Source: Cyclobacterium lianum
GTDB lineage: Bacteria; Bacteroidota; Bacteroidia; Cytophagales; Cyclobacteriaceae
Direction: 5' to 3'
Assembly (NCBI RefSeq): GCF_900143075.1
Contig: NZ_FRCY01000001.1
Span: forward strand, 310,001 to 374,000
DNA length: 64,000 nt
Of this stretch, positions 33,358 to 42,856 are shown piece by piece; the first letter of the stretch is position 1; each line of letters opens with the position of its first letter. The position numbers and the translations under genes are program-made. A model generated the notes under the pieces. The model had not been told where the DNA came from. It made no database searches and was given only the letters and a program-made list of their open reading frames with translations.

Positions 33358-36000
33358 ATGAAAAACTGGCTGATGGCCGTAATCATTCTGGCAATTGCCG
33401 GAGCTTGCGGCGATGGAGGCAGTGGAGAGCAAAAGGATGTGCATCCCAAGGTAGCCAAGCTGAAATTACCTTCTGGCTTTGAAGCCGAGCACCTTTACAG
33501 TCCCGGAGAACATGAGCAGGGCTCATGGGTGGGCATGACCTTTGACGACAAGGACAGGCTGCTCACCGTAGACCAATACGGGGCGATATACCGGCTTGAG
33601 GTACCTGCTATCGGTTCAGATTCGCTGACTCCGAAGGTGGAGAAACTCATCATAGGGGAGAACGGGGATGGAAAAATCGGGATGGGCTATGCCCAGGGTT
33701 TACTTTATGCCTTTAATAGCCTTTATGTGATGGTAAACAACCGGGCAAACGAGAATTTCGACAAAGAAACCGGTCTTTATCGTTTACAGGATACCAATGG
33801 AGACGATCAATACGATAAAATCACCACCATCAAAGAATTTACCGGTAGTCCGGGTGAACATGGCCCCCACAGCATGGTGGTCTCACCTGATGGACAATCC
33901 ATATACATTGTAGTTGGCAATCACATTGATGTGCCTGAAATGGACCATTACCGGATCCCCAGAGTATGGGCCGATGATAACCTGATCCCGGAAATTAAAG
34001 ACCCCAGAGGACATGCCAATAACAGGGGCGCACCGGGAGGATGGGTAGCCAAAATTGATCCGGAAGGAAAAGAGTGGGAGCTGATCAGTGTAGGCTATCG
34101 AAACCCGTTTGACATCGCCTTCAATGAGGTGGGGGATCTCTTTACCTATGACTCGGATATGGAATGGGATTTTGGCATGCCCTGGTACCGACCTACCAGG
34201 ATCAACCATGTAACCAGCGGCAGCGAATATGGCTGGAGAACAGGAAACAAAAAATGGTCTCCTGACTATACCGACAACCTTCCTGCAATTCTCAATATTG
34301 GGCAGGGTTCTCCTACCAATGTATTTTATGGCACAAAGGCCAAATTTCCCGCATCTTACAGGAATGCCTTATATGCTTTTGACTGGAGTTTTGGCATCAT
34401 GTACAAAATAAATCTTGAACCCGAAGGCGGCTCCTATAAGGCTACCGGAGAAGAATTTATTTCAGGATCGCCACTGCCGCTTACGGATGGCGTAATCGGC
34501 CCTGATGGAGCCTTATATTTCATGACCGGAGGAAGAAGACTGGAGTCAGATCTGTACAGGGTGCATTATACCGGAGACCTGAGTGCCGATGAGAATGGTG
34601 GCCTGACAGAGGCAGATCTGCCGGAAGAACACCAGATACGTCGTAAACTGGAAGCCTACCATAGCGGTCCCCAATCCGGGGCAATCGATTTTGCCTGGCC
34701 TTACCTGAAGCATTCTGACAGGTTTGTGCAGTATGCTGCCAGAATTGCCGTAGAACACCAGCCGCTTTCAGAATGGCAAAGCAAGGCGCTGAATGAAAAA
34801 GATCCCAGAACATTGACCCAGGCCATGATTGCCCTGGCCAGACATGGTAGCTCCTCTCAGCGAGATGCCATGTTACAGGCTTTGATGGGGATAGATTACG
34901 GCGCTCTGAATGAACAGGATCAAATGGACCTTTCCAGGGCAGTAGAAGTGGTAATTGACCGGCATGGCAATCCTTCCGGAGCAGTGAGGAATCAATTGAT
35001 CAGCTACCTGGATGAACATTTTCCTGCCCAAAGCAACCGCCTGAACAGGGTATTGGGCAAAGTGTTGGTGGCACTGGAAGCTCCGTCTGCCGTTCCACAG
35101 TTGCTGAGCCTGCTGGAAAGCGCTGAAGACGATCCTAATTTCCAGAAGACGCTCACCGCCTCTTCAGATCTGATCATGAGAAATCCTCAATATGGTCTGG
35201 ATATCGCCAACATGCTGGCCAATGTACCCCCTGCACAGCAAACCTATTATGCTACCGTACTGGGTGGTGCCAAGGCTGGTTGGGATGAAGAAGCTTACGA
35301 GAAATATTTCAACTGGACCCACAATGCCTTTCAATACAAGGGAGGCAGAAGCTACGTTGGATTTATAGACAGGGCAAGAAAGATGGCACTGAGCACGGTG
35401 CCTCAATCCCAATACGAACGGTATGATGAATTATCCGGGGGCAAGCTGCTTACTGGCTCCGGAAATGACATCGCGGTGTCTGCGGTGCAGCCCGAGGGCC
35501 CCGGCAGAAGGTGGACAGTTGACGAGGCGGCACCGTTGGTAGAAGACCTGAGCGATCGGGATCTGGAAAAAGGTAAGGCCATGTATGCAGCCGCACTTTG
35601 TAGCTCCTGTCATGCCATTGGTGGAGAAGGCGGAGCTGTAGGGCCGGATCTGACCCAGTTGGGAACCCGCTTTACGCCAAAAGATATACTGGAGGCTACC
35701 TTAGACCCCAGTGCGGTGATTTCAGACCAGTATGCTGCCATGGTCTTTGTAATGGGCGATAAATCCTCTGTCGTAGGCCGGTTGATCCGGGAGGACGATG
35801 ACACCTATTACGTATCCCAGAATCCATTTGCACCCGAAGTGATCAAGGAGGTCCCTAAGGATCAGGTGACCAGCATCAAGGAATCTGATGTCTCTGTCAT
35901 GATGCCGGGATTGGTAAACCGGCTGAACGAAGAAGAACTCAAAGATCTGATGGCCTACCTCGTGTCGGGTGGCAACCCCAACCATGAGGTCTACCAATAA
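33358..36000 (+). CDS. Exported sugar-dehydrogenase-like beta-propeller fused to HEAT and c-type cytochrome (PVC-type heme-binding family)
   Basis: 880 residues from ATG 33358, chosen because it directly begins a lipoprotein signal peptide with lipobox AGAC; ATGs at 33340 and 33196 lie upstream, the latter inside the preceding terminator. Residues about 40-390 form a glucose/sorbosone dehydrogenase-like propeller (SPGEHGPHSMVVSPDG, GYRNPFDIAFNEVGDLF, GVIGPDGALYFMTGGRR). Residues about 400-650 are HEAT-like helices. Near residue 745 the c-type cytochrome begins with KGKAMYAAALCSSCHAIGG (CxxCH) and a distal Met region, followed by a beta module. This layout is typical of periplasmic oxidoreductases in Planctomycetes/Verrucomicrobia and Bacteroidota glycan loci. 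It probably oxidises a sugar or cyclitol and passes electrons to the respiratory chain; the substrate is inferred from its neighbours. Confidence 0.85.
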   Translation: MKNWLMAVIILAIAGACGDGGSGEQKDVHPKVAKLKLPSGFEAEHLYSPGEHEQGSWVGMTFDDKDRLLTVDQYGAIYRLEVPAIGSDSLTPKVEKLIIGENGDGKIGMGYAQGLLYAFNSLYVMVNNRANENFDKETGLYRLQDTNGDDQYDKITTIKEFTGSPGEHGPHSMVVSPDGQSIYIVVGNHIDVPEMDHYRIPRVWADDNLIPEIKDPRGHANNRGAPGGWVAKIDPEGKEWELISVGYRNPFDIAFNEVGDLFTYDSDMEWDFGMPWYRPTRINHVTSGSEYGWRTGNKKWSPDYTDNLPAILNIGQGSPTNVFYGTKAKFPASYRNALYAFDWSFGIMYKINLEPEGGSYKATGEEFISGSPLPLTDGVIGPDGALYFMTGGRRLESDLYRVHYTGDLSADENGGLTEADLPEEHQIRRKLEAYHSGPQSGAIDFAWPYLKHSDRFVQYAARIAVEHQPLSEWQSKALNEKDPRTLTQAMIALARHGSSSQRDAMLQALMGIDYGALNEQDQMDLSRAVEVVIDRHGNPSGAVRNQLISYLDEHFPAQSNRLNRVLGKVLVALEAPSAVPQLLSLLESAEDDPNFQKTLTASSDLIMRNPQYGLDIANMLANVPPAQQTYYATVLGGAKAGWDEEAYEKYFNWTHNAFQYKGGRSYVGFIDRARKMALSTVPQSQYERYDELSGGKLLTGSGNDIAVSAVQPEGPGRRWTVDEAAPLVEDLSDRDLEKGKAMYAAALCSSCHAIGGEGGAVGPDLTQLGTRFTPKDILEATLDPSAVISDQYAAMVFVMGDKSSVVGRLIREDDDTYYVSQNPFAPEVIKEVPKDQVTSIKESDVSVMMPGLVNRLNEEELKDLMAYLVSGGNPNHEVYQ

Positions 36001-36022
36001 TATTTCTCTATAAATAACCATA

Positions 36023-36054
36023 TTTCAGGCCAGGCATTTTTGTTTGGCCTGAAA
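36023..36054 (+). other. Intergenic hairpin between cytochrome and DUF1080 genes
   Basis: Perfect ten-bp inverted repeat (TTTCAGGCCA with TGGCCTGAAA) around a 12-base loop, with no clear T-run. It may tune the ratio of the flanking genes by RNA stability or partial termination. Confidence 0.5.
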
Positions 36055-36078
36055 AATTTAAACCAAACCAGTATTCCG

Positions 36079-36876
36079 ATGAAGAAGTTTTCCCGAATGA
36101 CCCTTATGGCGGTTTTTTCCACGCTGGCATTTGCATGTGGATCCGGCCAGCAAAATGATTCCGAAACCGAGAGCGTGGCAGAAGCCGTGCAGGTGCAGGA
36201 TGACAATGATGGATTTAAACAGATATTTGACGGCAGCACCCTGAACGGCTGGGATGGAGATCCTACCTACTGGCGCGTCGAAGATGGTGCTTTGATCGGC
36301 GAAATTACCGAAGAGACTACCCTGGAAAGAAACCACTTTATCATTTGGCAGGGTGGGCAGCCCGCAGATTTTGAATTCAAGGCCGAATTTAAAATCACGG
36401 AGGCAGGAAACTCAGGTGTGAATTACCGGAGTGAACCTGTAGAGGGGCTCGATCATGCTTTAAAGGGATACCAGGCAGATATCGACGGTCGCAACAATTA
36501 TACCGGGCAAAACTATGAAGAAAGAAAAAGGACCACCCTTGCCTATATCGGACAAAAAACAAAAATCAACCCACAGGAGAAGGAGGGCGATTTGAGAGCC
36601 AATGTAGAAAGAAATGCCTGGCTTGGCCTGGAAGTGGTGGAAGAACTGGGAGACCGGGAAGAAATGAAAAAAAATGTCAAGTCCAATGACTGGAATGAAA
36701 TTCATATCATCGCTAAAGGCAACAGGCTGCAGCACTACATCAATGGAACGCTGATGAGTGATGTGACCGACGAAGATCCTGCCAATAGGACAATGAAAGG
36801 ATATTTGGGAATGCAGGTGCATGTGGGGCCTCCCATGCAGGTTGCTTACAAAAATATCTACATCAAGGAGCTGTAA
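36079..36876 (+). CDS. DUF1080 family lipoprotein (3-keto-disaccharide hydrolase type)
   Basis: 265 residues from ATG 36079. Lipoprotein signal peptide with lipobox AFAC. One concanavalin-like DUF1080 domain fills the rest: FKQIFDGSTLNGWDGDPTYW, split core FDGSTLNGWDG, then ITEAGNSGVNYRSEP and NDWNEIHIIAKGNRLQHYINGTL-type strands. Members cleave glycosidic bonds of sugars already oxidised at C3, by elimination rather than hydrolysis, or bind such sugars. It follows the propeller-cytochrome gene and precedes epimerase, isomerase and dehydrogenase genes, a context that supports the keto-sugar route. Confidence 0.85.
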   Translation: MKKFSRMTLMAVFSTLAFACGSGQQNDSETESVAEAVQVQDDNDGFKQIFDGSTLNGWDGDPTYWRVEDGALIGEITEETTLERNHFIIWQGGQPADFEFKAEFKITEAGNSGVNYRSEPVEGLDHALKGYQADIDGRNNYTGQNYEERKRTTLAYIGQKTKINPQEKEGDLRANVERNAWLGLEVVEELGDREEMKKNVKSNDWNEIHIIAKGNRLQHYINGTLMSDVTDEDPANRTMKGYLGMQVHVGPPMQVAYKNIYIKEL

Positions 36877-36977
36877 GCTGAAAGACGCAGGGATATGACT
36901 TTTCCGCAGGCATACCCGAAAGAACAGGATAGTTGATAATATCAGATTAATTAAATTGTATCCAACAAACCAATTTT

Positions 36978-38036
36978 ATGCAGGCAGGAAAACATCCATG
37001 GGAAGGAAAAGTAGGCAACGTCAGGCAGATTGGAGGTATTGAGACCTCTGTGCTTGACAATGGATCCGGCAAAGGCGTACGCATTGCCTGGGTCGACACC
37101 GGGTCAGGTCTTCGTTACCAGCTTGTGCTGGACCGGGCCATGGATATATCGGCTGCAGCTTTTGGATCTCATGGATTGTCCTGGATCAGCCAGGTGGGGA
37201 TTACCCCTCCCTCACCTTTCACTGCAGAAGGATTGGATTGGTTGAGTACTTTTGGCGGCGGCCTGCTCACCAGCTGCGGGCTCAGCCACGTGGGTGGTCC
37301 TGAGGCAGATGAGCAGGGGAAACGTGGCCTACATGGAAAGATATCCAACCAGCCCGCCGAAATATTGGAGATCAAACAACCGGATCTAATCCATGGAGAC
37401 CTGGACATGCACATTACCGGTGTCGTCCGGGAAAGCAGCGTATTCGGTCCCCATTTGGTTTTGAAAAGGACCATTTCCGGGACGCTGGGAGATGCCTGTC
37501 TGACAATCAGCGATGAGGTCACCAATACCTCAAATGTTGCTTGCCCACATATGCTGCTATATCATGTTAATTTTGGCTGGCCCCTGATAGATGAGGGCAG
37601 TCGTATTGTCTGGAAGGGTAAATGGAGGGCCGCTGACGGGGACCCTAAAAACCGGATTTTTAATGATGAGAACGATTTCAGACGATGTCCCCCACCCAGA
37701 AAGGATCATGACGGATTCGGAGAAGATGTGGCATTCATAGAACCGGAAGTGGAGTCCGACGGGCTTTGCCATGCAGGCATTTTTAATCCCGCATTGGGTT
37801 TCGCCCTTCGCATGAGGTTTGACAGGAAGCAATTGCCCTGGCTGATCAATTGGCAACACTGGGGAAAAAATGAGTATGTAACGGCACTGGAGCCCGGAAC
37901 CCATCCCCCAATCGGCCAGCGCAGGGCCAGGGAAGAGGGTTCACTGATCATGCTTCAGCCCGGAGAAAAACGCAATTACAAATTGTGTTTTGACCTGCTG
38001 ACAAAAGCGGAGGATATTGAGATATTTGTAAAATAA
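36978..38036 (+). CDS. DUF4432 / aldose-1-epimerase-like protein
   Basis: 352 residues, no signal peptide, so cytoplasmic. The fold is galactose-mutarotase-like. Visible: RIAWVDTGSGLRYQLVLDRAMDI near the N-terminus, TFGGGLLTSCGLSHVGGP, LYHVNFGWPLIDEGS with the conserved His, and the C-terminal NWQHWGKNEYVTALEPGTHPPIG with Glu-Pro. These are diagnostic of DUF4432, which is commonly found in sugar catabolic loci and is thought to interconvert anomers or epimers. It begins about 100 bases after the DUF1080 gene. Confidence 0.85.
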   Translation: MQAGKHPWEGKVGNVRQIGGIETSVLDNGSGKGVRIAWVDTGSGLRYQLVLDRAMDISAAAFGSHGLSWISQVGITPPSPFTAEGLDWLSTFGGGLLTSCGLSHVGGPEADEQGKRGLHGKISNQPAEILEIKQPDLIHGDLDMHITGVVRESSVFGPHLVLKRTISGTLGDACLTISDEVTNTSNVACPHMLLYHVNFGWPLIDEGSRIVWKGKWRAADGDPKNRIFNDENDFRRCPPPRKDHDGFGEDVAFIEPEVESDGLCHAGIFNPALGFALRMRFDRKQLPWLINWQHWGKNEYVTALEPGTHPPIGQRRAREEGSLIMLQPGEKRNYKLCFDLLTKAEDIEIFVK

Positions 38037-38077
38037 AATTTAGTGTGCAACTTCAACAATAAATCAAATTAGAACCT

Positions 38078-39283
38078 ATGAGTTTGGCAAAAAAAGCATT
38101 AGAAGAGGGTCAGGGTATTTTGCGGCTGGCACCTACCTGGGTACCGCGGTCTTTCTGTGTTCCCGGAAGAAGGATAAAACTCCATCCCGACGATTATTAT
38201 GTATTGGGAGGCGAACGGGGAGGTATTGATGAGCGCTGGCTTTCCTCTACCACCCCTGCCGAAAACGGGCCCCTTACAGGAAAGCATGAAGGGCTGAGCA
38301 AGGTGGTAGTCGGTGCCGCTGGGAAGGAAGAGCAGCTTCTTTTGAAAGACCTGATCGACGAACTTCAGGGAGAGATCATTGGAGATCGGATATGGAACGA
38401 GCACAAGAGCTGGCCCATGTATTCCAAGTTTTTCGACAATATGGGTCCCCTTCCTCACCATATCCATCACAATGATGAGCATGCTGCCAAGATAGGAATG
38501 AAAGGGAAGCCGGAAGCCTATTATTTTCCTCCGCAGCTAAACAACCACGGGGGTGACTTTCCCTATACGTTTTTTGGTATCGCCCCGGGTACGACCAGGG
38601 AGCAAATCAAGGAATGCCTGATGAACTTCACCAAGGGCGACAATAAGATCACCAGTTTTTCCCAGGCTTTTAAACTGGACCCCGGCACCGGCTGGGATGT
38701 GCCTCCGGGCATGCTGCATGCGCCTGGAAGTATGTGTACCTACGAGCCTCAGAAAGCATCCGATGTTTTTGCCATGTACCAGTCTCTGGTCAATGAGGCC
38801 ATTATCCCGGAAGAGCTGCTTTGGAAAGGAACACCCAAGGACCGTATGGGAGATTACGATCAATTGATGGAAGTAATCGATTGGGAGCTCAATGTAGACC
38901 CGAACATTCTGGAAACCCGTTTTATGGCTCCAAAACCGGTGAAGGACCAGGGGGCCATGGAAGCAGAAGGGTATGTGGAAAACTGGATCTGTTACCGGTC
39001 GGATGCTTTCAGTGCGAAAGAGCTTACCGTTATGCCCGGACAGACAGTAACGATCAAAGACAGTGCGGCTTATGGGATGATCATGATGCAGGGGCATGGC
39101 ACCATGGGCGTCTGGGATGTGGAAACACCCGCCCTGATCCGTTATGGACAGTTGACGAACGATGAATATTTCGTAACGGAGAAGGCCGCGAGTGAAGGCA
39201 TCAGGATCAGCAATCATTCCAAAACGGATCCTATCGTGATGCTCAAGCATTTTGGCCCCGGCAATCCTGACCTGAAAATGTAG
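38078..39283 (+). CDS. Mannose-6-phosphate-isomerase-like cupin protein
   Basis: 401 residues, cytoplasmic. The fold is the double cupin of class I phosphomannose isomerase. The metal-binding segment is PHHIHHNDEHAAKIG at about residue 125, followed by KPEAYYFPPQ with the metal Glu, and WDVPPGMLHAPGSMCTYEPQ supplying a further His in the first barrel. A second cupin (residues about 300-400) has ELTVMPGQTV and MQGHGTMGVW. The usual kinase-free sugar specificity cannot be read. It lies 41 bases after the DUF4432 gene in the same operon. Confidence 0.8.
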   Translation: MSLAKKALEEGQGILRLAPTWVPRSFCVPGRRIKLHPDDYYVLGGERGGIDERWLSSTTPAENGPLTGKHEGLSKVVVGAAGKEEQLLLKDLIDELQGEIIGDRIWNEHKSWPMYSKFFDNMGPLPHHIHHNDEHAAKIGMKGKPEAYYFPPQLNNHGGDFPYTFFGIAPGTTREQIKECLMNFTKGDNKITSFSQAFKLDPGTGWDVPPGMLHAPGSMCTYEPQKASDVFAMYQSLVNEAIIPEELLWKGTPKDRMGDYDQLMEVIDWELNVDPNILETRFMAPKPVKDQGAMEAEGYVENWICYRSDAFSAKELTVMPGQTVTIKDSAAYGMIMMQGHGTMGVWDVETPALIRYGQLTNDEYFVTEKAASEGIRISNHSKTDPIVMLKHFGPGNPDLKM

Positions 39284-39455
39284 GATTTAGCACGTAATAC
39301 AGCCGGAATCCGGCTAAATTCTGGGATTCTTTCAGTTATTTACTAAATTGAAGAGGATTTTTAGGGGGCAGATTTCCGGGAGCCAGAGAGCTGTCACCTT
39401 TCACAAAGCTTTATTTTAATTTCAATCAACTATTCATAATAAAAAAAATAATATT

Positions 39456-40487
39456 ATGTCCCAAAATAATTTTCCAAAGTTACACAATGCCACCTGGCCT
39501 GGAATCGTAGGAAAGGGGCCAGATTCAGAACCCATCATTTCCTTTGATGAAATGCTGGAAAATACCGCTAAAGCAGAAGTAGACGGTGTGAAATTTGATG
39601 GGGTGGATATAGGTCTTTTTGATCCGCACATTGATCTGGAAATGGGCGATGACGGGGTGAAAAAACTTGTAGACAAAGTCTCTTCCTATAATCTGGAGAT
39701 CGGCTCGGTAGTGGCGCCCATCTGGGGAGGTCCTATCCTGGGGTCAAAAGAAGATCGGGCTACCTATCTGGATCTGCTTGAGAAATCATGCAAGCTGGCA
39801 TCAAAGCTAAGAGATGCAGGTATCCGGCCCAACGGCATTGTCCGGGTAGATACCGCCAGCAGCCCGGAGCAATGGGCCAAAGATCCCAAAGGCAGTCAGA
39901 AAATCATTGTGGAGACCTTTAAGGAAGCCTGCAAAATCGCTGAGAATTACGGTGAAAAGCTTGCTGCTGAGGGCGAAATTTGCTGGGGAGGAATGCACAG
40001 TTGGAAAACCATGCTGGAAACCCTGGAATCCGTAGATAGCCCTTATGTCGGTTTTCAAGCCGATATGGCACATACCCTGTTGTACACGCTGGGATACAAT
40101 TACCCGGAACACAGGATTTTGCCGGAGGGGTATGATTGGAAAGACCGGTCTGTCTGGAAGGCAGCACTGAAGGAAATGACCGATGCACTCCGGCCATGGA
40201 CCATAGATTTCCATGTGGCGCAGAATGATGCTACGGTATTTGGCTCAGGATCTCACGACAAGACCGGGAGGCACTGTCTGGCCAATGATCCCAATGGTAA
40301 ATTGGAAATTGCAGAGGACGCCGGCTATTGGTTGAGAGATGAAAAAGGTGAGCTTACCAAAGCTTTCAAGCATATCTGCTGGGATGGATGTATGTTTCCC
40401 AACGCAGTGATGAGTAAGCAGGATACCTGGAACAATATCCTGGCAGCCATGATTAAGGTACGCGATGCACATGGCTGGAAAGCCTGA
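39456..40487 (+). CDS. Sugar phosphate isomerase/epimerase-like TIM-barrel protein
   Basis: 343 residues, cytoplasmic. A xylose-isomerase-like TIM barrel. Metal-site residues appear in [41 protein letters not shown] (Glu and His), [16 protein letters not shown] (Asp and His), and [15 protein letters not shown] with His near residue 250. Enzymes of this group act as 3-keto-sugar epimerases, isomerases or dehydratases. A 171-base spacer separates it from the cupin gene, and a Gfo/Idh/MocA dehydrogenase gene follows after 50 bases, the usual partner. Confidence 0.85.
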   Translation: MSQNNFPKLHNATWPGIVGKGPDSEPIISFDEMLENTAKAEVDGVKFDGVDIGLFDPHIDLEMGDDGVKKLVDKVSSYNLEIGSVVAPIWGGPILGSKEDRATYLDLLEKSCKLASKLRDAGIRPNGIVRVDTASSPEQWAKDPKGSQKIIVETFKEACKIAENYGEKLAAEGEICWGGMHSWKTMLETLESVDSPYVGFQADMAHTLLYTLGYNYPEHRILPEGYDWKDRSVWKAALKEMTDALRPWTIDFHVAQNDATVFGSGSHDKTGRHCLANDPNGKLEIAEDAGYWLRDEKGELTKAFKHICWDGCMFPNAVMSKQDTWNNILAAMIKVRDAHGWKA

Positions 40488-40537
40488 GCTTCTTTGGTAC
40501 CGGACAAACCTTTATTTTCCAACAAATAACTAAAAAC

Positions 40538-41692
40538 ATGTCAGAGAAGAAGAAAATCAGAATAGGAATGATAGGTACGGGTCTGATGGGAAGGATCCAT
40601 ACCAACGGATACAAAAGATTGGGGGATTTCTTTCCCGAATACGAATACCGTCCTGTACTGCAGGTAGCGTGTTCCAGGAGGGAAGACAAGATTAAAGCTT
40701 TTGCCGAACAGTGGGGATATGCTTCCTACGAGACGGATTGGAGGAAGGTAATCGAGCGGGATGATGTAGATGCAGTAGATATCTGTACCCCCAACGACAC
40801 CCACGCCGAGATTGCCATTGCTGCTGCCAAAGCAGGGAAAATGATATTGTGCGAAAAACCACTGGCCAGGACCCTTGACGAAGCCAAGGCTATGGTTGAG
40901 GCCATAGAGAAAGCCGGAGTGAAAAATACGGTATGGTACAACTACCGCCGTATACCGGCAGTGACGCTGGCCAAGCAGGTGGTCGATTCCGGAAAACTCG
41001 GAAAGATATTCCATTACCGGGCAAATTTCCTTCAGGATTGGACCATAAGCCCGGATCTGCCCCAGGGTGGAGACGCACTATGGAGGCTGGATGCAGACGC
41101 TGCCGGTTCGGGAGTTACCGGTGACCTGCTAGCCCACTGTATTGATACGGCCATGTGGCTCAATGGTGGAATAAAAGACGTATCGGGGATGACCGAAACC
41201 TTTATCAAAGAAAGAGTACATCAGGGTAGTGGTGAAAAGAAAAAAGTAAACATAGACGATGCCTGTTCTTTTCACTGCCATTTTGACAACGGCTCTCTGG
41301 GATTGTTTGAGGCGACCCGCTATGCAAGGGGACATAAGGCCCTGTATACCTTTGAGATCAATGGAGAGCATGCATCTATACGCTGGGACCTTCATGATCT
41401 CAACCGGCTGGAGTATTTTGATCACCGGGATGAGTCTGTGGTCAGAGGCTGGCGCTCTATCCATGTGACAGACCACGATCAGCCCTACATGGGACGCTGG
41501 TGGATCCCCGGTACCGGTATCGGTTATGAACATTCATTTATCCATCAGGTAGCTGACTTTTTCAAGAGCCTTGAAGGAAATGAACCTTGCGCTCCTACAT
41601 TTAAGGATGCATACGAGACACAAAAGGTATGTCAGGCGGTTTTGGACTCTGCCGCTTCTAAAAGTTGGAAAGACACCGGTGTGGATTGGTAA
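40538..41692 (+). CDS. Gfo/Idh/MocA family oxidoreductase
   Basis: 384 residues, no signal peptide. NAD(P)-binding Rossmann fold: [17 protein letters not shown] at residue 10, [24 protein letters not shown] and the hallmark [12 protein letters not shown] at about residue 108. The C-terminal domain has [16 protein letters not shown] with the substrate His/Asp. Members oxidise or reduce sugar or inositol hydroxyls, including conversion between sugar and 3-keto-sugar. Last gene of the sugar operon; a terminator follows. Confidence 0.93.
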   Translation: MSEKKKIRIGMIGTGLMGRIHTNGYKRLGDFFPEYEYRPVLQVACSRREDKIKAFAEQWGYASYETDWRKVIERDDVDAVDICTPNDTHAEIAIAAAKAGKMILCEKPLARTLDEAKAMVEAIEKAGVKNTVWYNYRRIPAVTLAKQVVDSGKLGKIFHYRANFLQDWTISPDLPQGGDALWRLDADAAGSGVTGDLLAHCIDTAMWLNGGIKDVSGMTETFIKERVHQGSGEKKKVNIDDACSFHCHFDNGSLGLFEATRYARGHKALYTFEINGEHASIRWDLHDLNRLEYFDHRDESVVRGWRSIHVTDHDQPYMGRWWIPGTGIGYEHSFIHQVADFFKSLEGNEPCAPTFKDAYETQKVCQAVLDSAASKSWKDTGVDW

Positions 41693-41721
41693 AATCCGGC
41701 ACCCTACTTGAATGATACATT

Positions 41722-41750
41722 AATCCGGGCCCATACAGGTCCGGATTTTT
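41722..41750 (+). terminator. Terminator of the sugar-catabolic operon
   Basis: Seven-bp stem (AATCCGG with CCGGATT) with a 12-base loop and a run of five T. Confidence 0.8.
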
Positions 41751-41866
41751 CCTTTTACTGCCAGGCTTTCGCCCAGACCCACCCGAAAAGATGATTGTTC
41801 TCATGATCAATTAATAGAATTGCAATAAGTGTTATATTTACGGAGTATTAACCCGAAAAGTGTACG

Positions 41867-42751
41867 ATGATGCAATCGACCATCAGACAGTTTTTAAAAG
41901 ATTTGTTAACCCGGAATAGTTCTGCGGAATCCATGCGCTGGCTGGAGGATCAGGTAGCCAGGATCAAAGGAGCGAAGGGAGACATGAAATTATTTCTGGC
42001 ATTCAGTCAGGCGTCCAGACATTTTTCCAGAGAGAGACTGGGTCTGACAGCCTCGGACCAGTCGGCTGCCCATGAAATCAGACCCGGATTTCAGCCAGGC
42101 TTCTGGACCGTAATGCAAACGGCCCGGACCCTGCTGGTACTTGAAGCACTGACAGAAGAAAACGCAGACTGGGTACCCACTCTGGATAAGCTTTTCGAAT
42201 CTGCGGATATGAACGAATTGGAGGCCTTGTATGCGGCGCTCCCCCTCTATCCCTTTCCGGAGAAATTCAAGAAACGTGCGGCCGAAGGGATCAGAACCAA
42301 TATTACTTCGGTATTTGATGCCGTGGCATTAAACAACCCCTACCCTTCGGAATTTCTCGACGAGCCGGCATGGAATCAACTGTTGTTGAAAGCCATCTTT
42401 ATGCAACGGCCGCTTTACCGGATCACCGGGGCAGATACCAGGGCCAATGTGAACCTGGCCAGAACCCTTGTAGACTATGTCCACGAGCGCTGGTCGGCCG
42501 GCAGAAATGTCGTTCCTGAATTGTGGCGGTTTGTGCATCCTTTTGCAGACGAAGAGATCATTGGCCTGTTTGAAAAAGTATTGCAGCAGGGCGGGGAATT
42601 AGAGCGCCAGGCGGTATCTCTGGCGTGTTTTCAGGCTGAGGCTGCCGGCTGCAAGGCGCTGCTGAGCCGGTATCCCGAATTCCTGGAGCCCATAGAAAGC
42701 GGTACAGTAAGTTGGGAGACAATAGGTCAAGCCTTCGATGCGGAGCGCTGA
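41867..42751 (+). CDS. eboA: EboA-like protein
   Basis: 294 residues, helical and cytoplasmic in appearance, no signal peptide. A near-consensus promoter box (TATATTTA) lies about 30 bases upstream. The match to EboA rests on the segment LTASDQSAAHEIRPGFQPGFW split in the core ALEPGF-like position, on a LARTLLVLEA stretch, and mainly on position as first gene of a six-gene run whose other five members match eboB to eboF in order. The biochemical role of EboA is not known. In cyanobacteria loss of the EBO cluster blocks delivery of scytonemin precursors to the periplasm. Confidence 0.82.
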   Translation: MMQSTIRQFLKDLLTRNSSAESMRWLEDQVARIKGAKGDMKLFLAFSQASRHFSRERLGLTASDQSAAHEIRPGFQPGFWTVMQTARTLLVLEALTEENADWVPTLDKLFESADMNELEALYAALPLYPFPEKFKKRAAEGIRTNITSVFDAVALNNPYPSEFLDEPAWNQLLLKAIFMQRPLYRITGADTRANVNLARTLVDYVHERWSAGRNVVPELWRFVHPFADEEIIGLFEKVLQQGGELERQAVSLACFQAEAAGCKALLSRYPEFLEPIESGTVSWETIGQAFDAER

Positions 42752-42856
42752 CTGGATCCGTTATACTACCGTTACCCATTAAAATGTTCCGCTCATTTGG
42801 TAATGTTATGATTTGCATATAAAAAAGTTTAGGTTAGCAGGTAAAATTGACTCATT

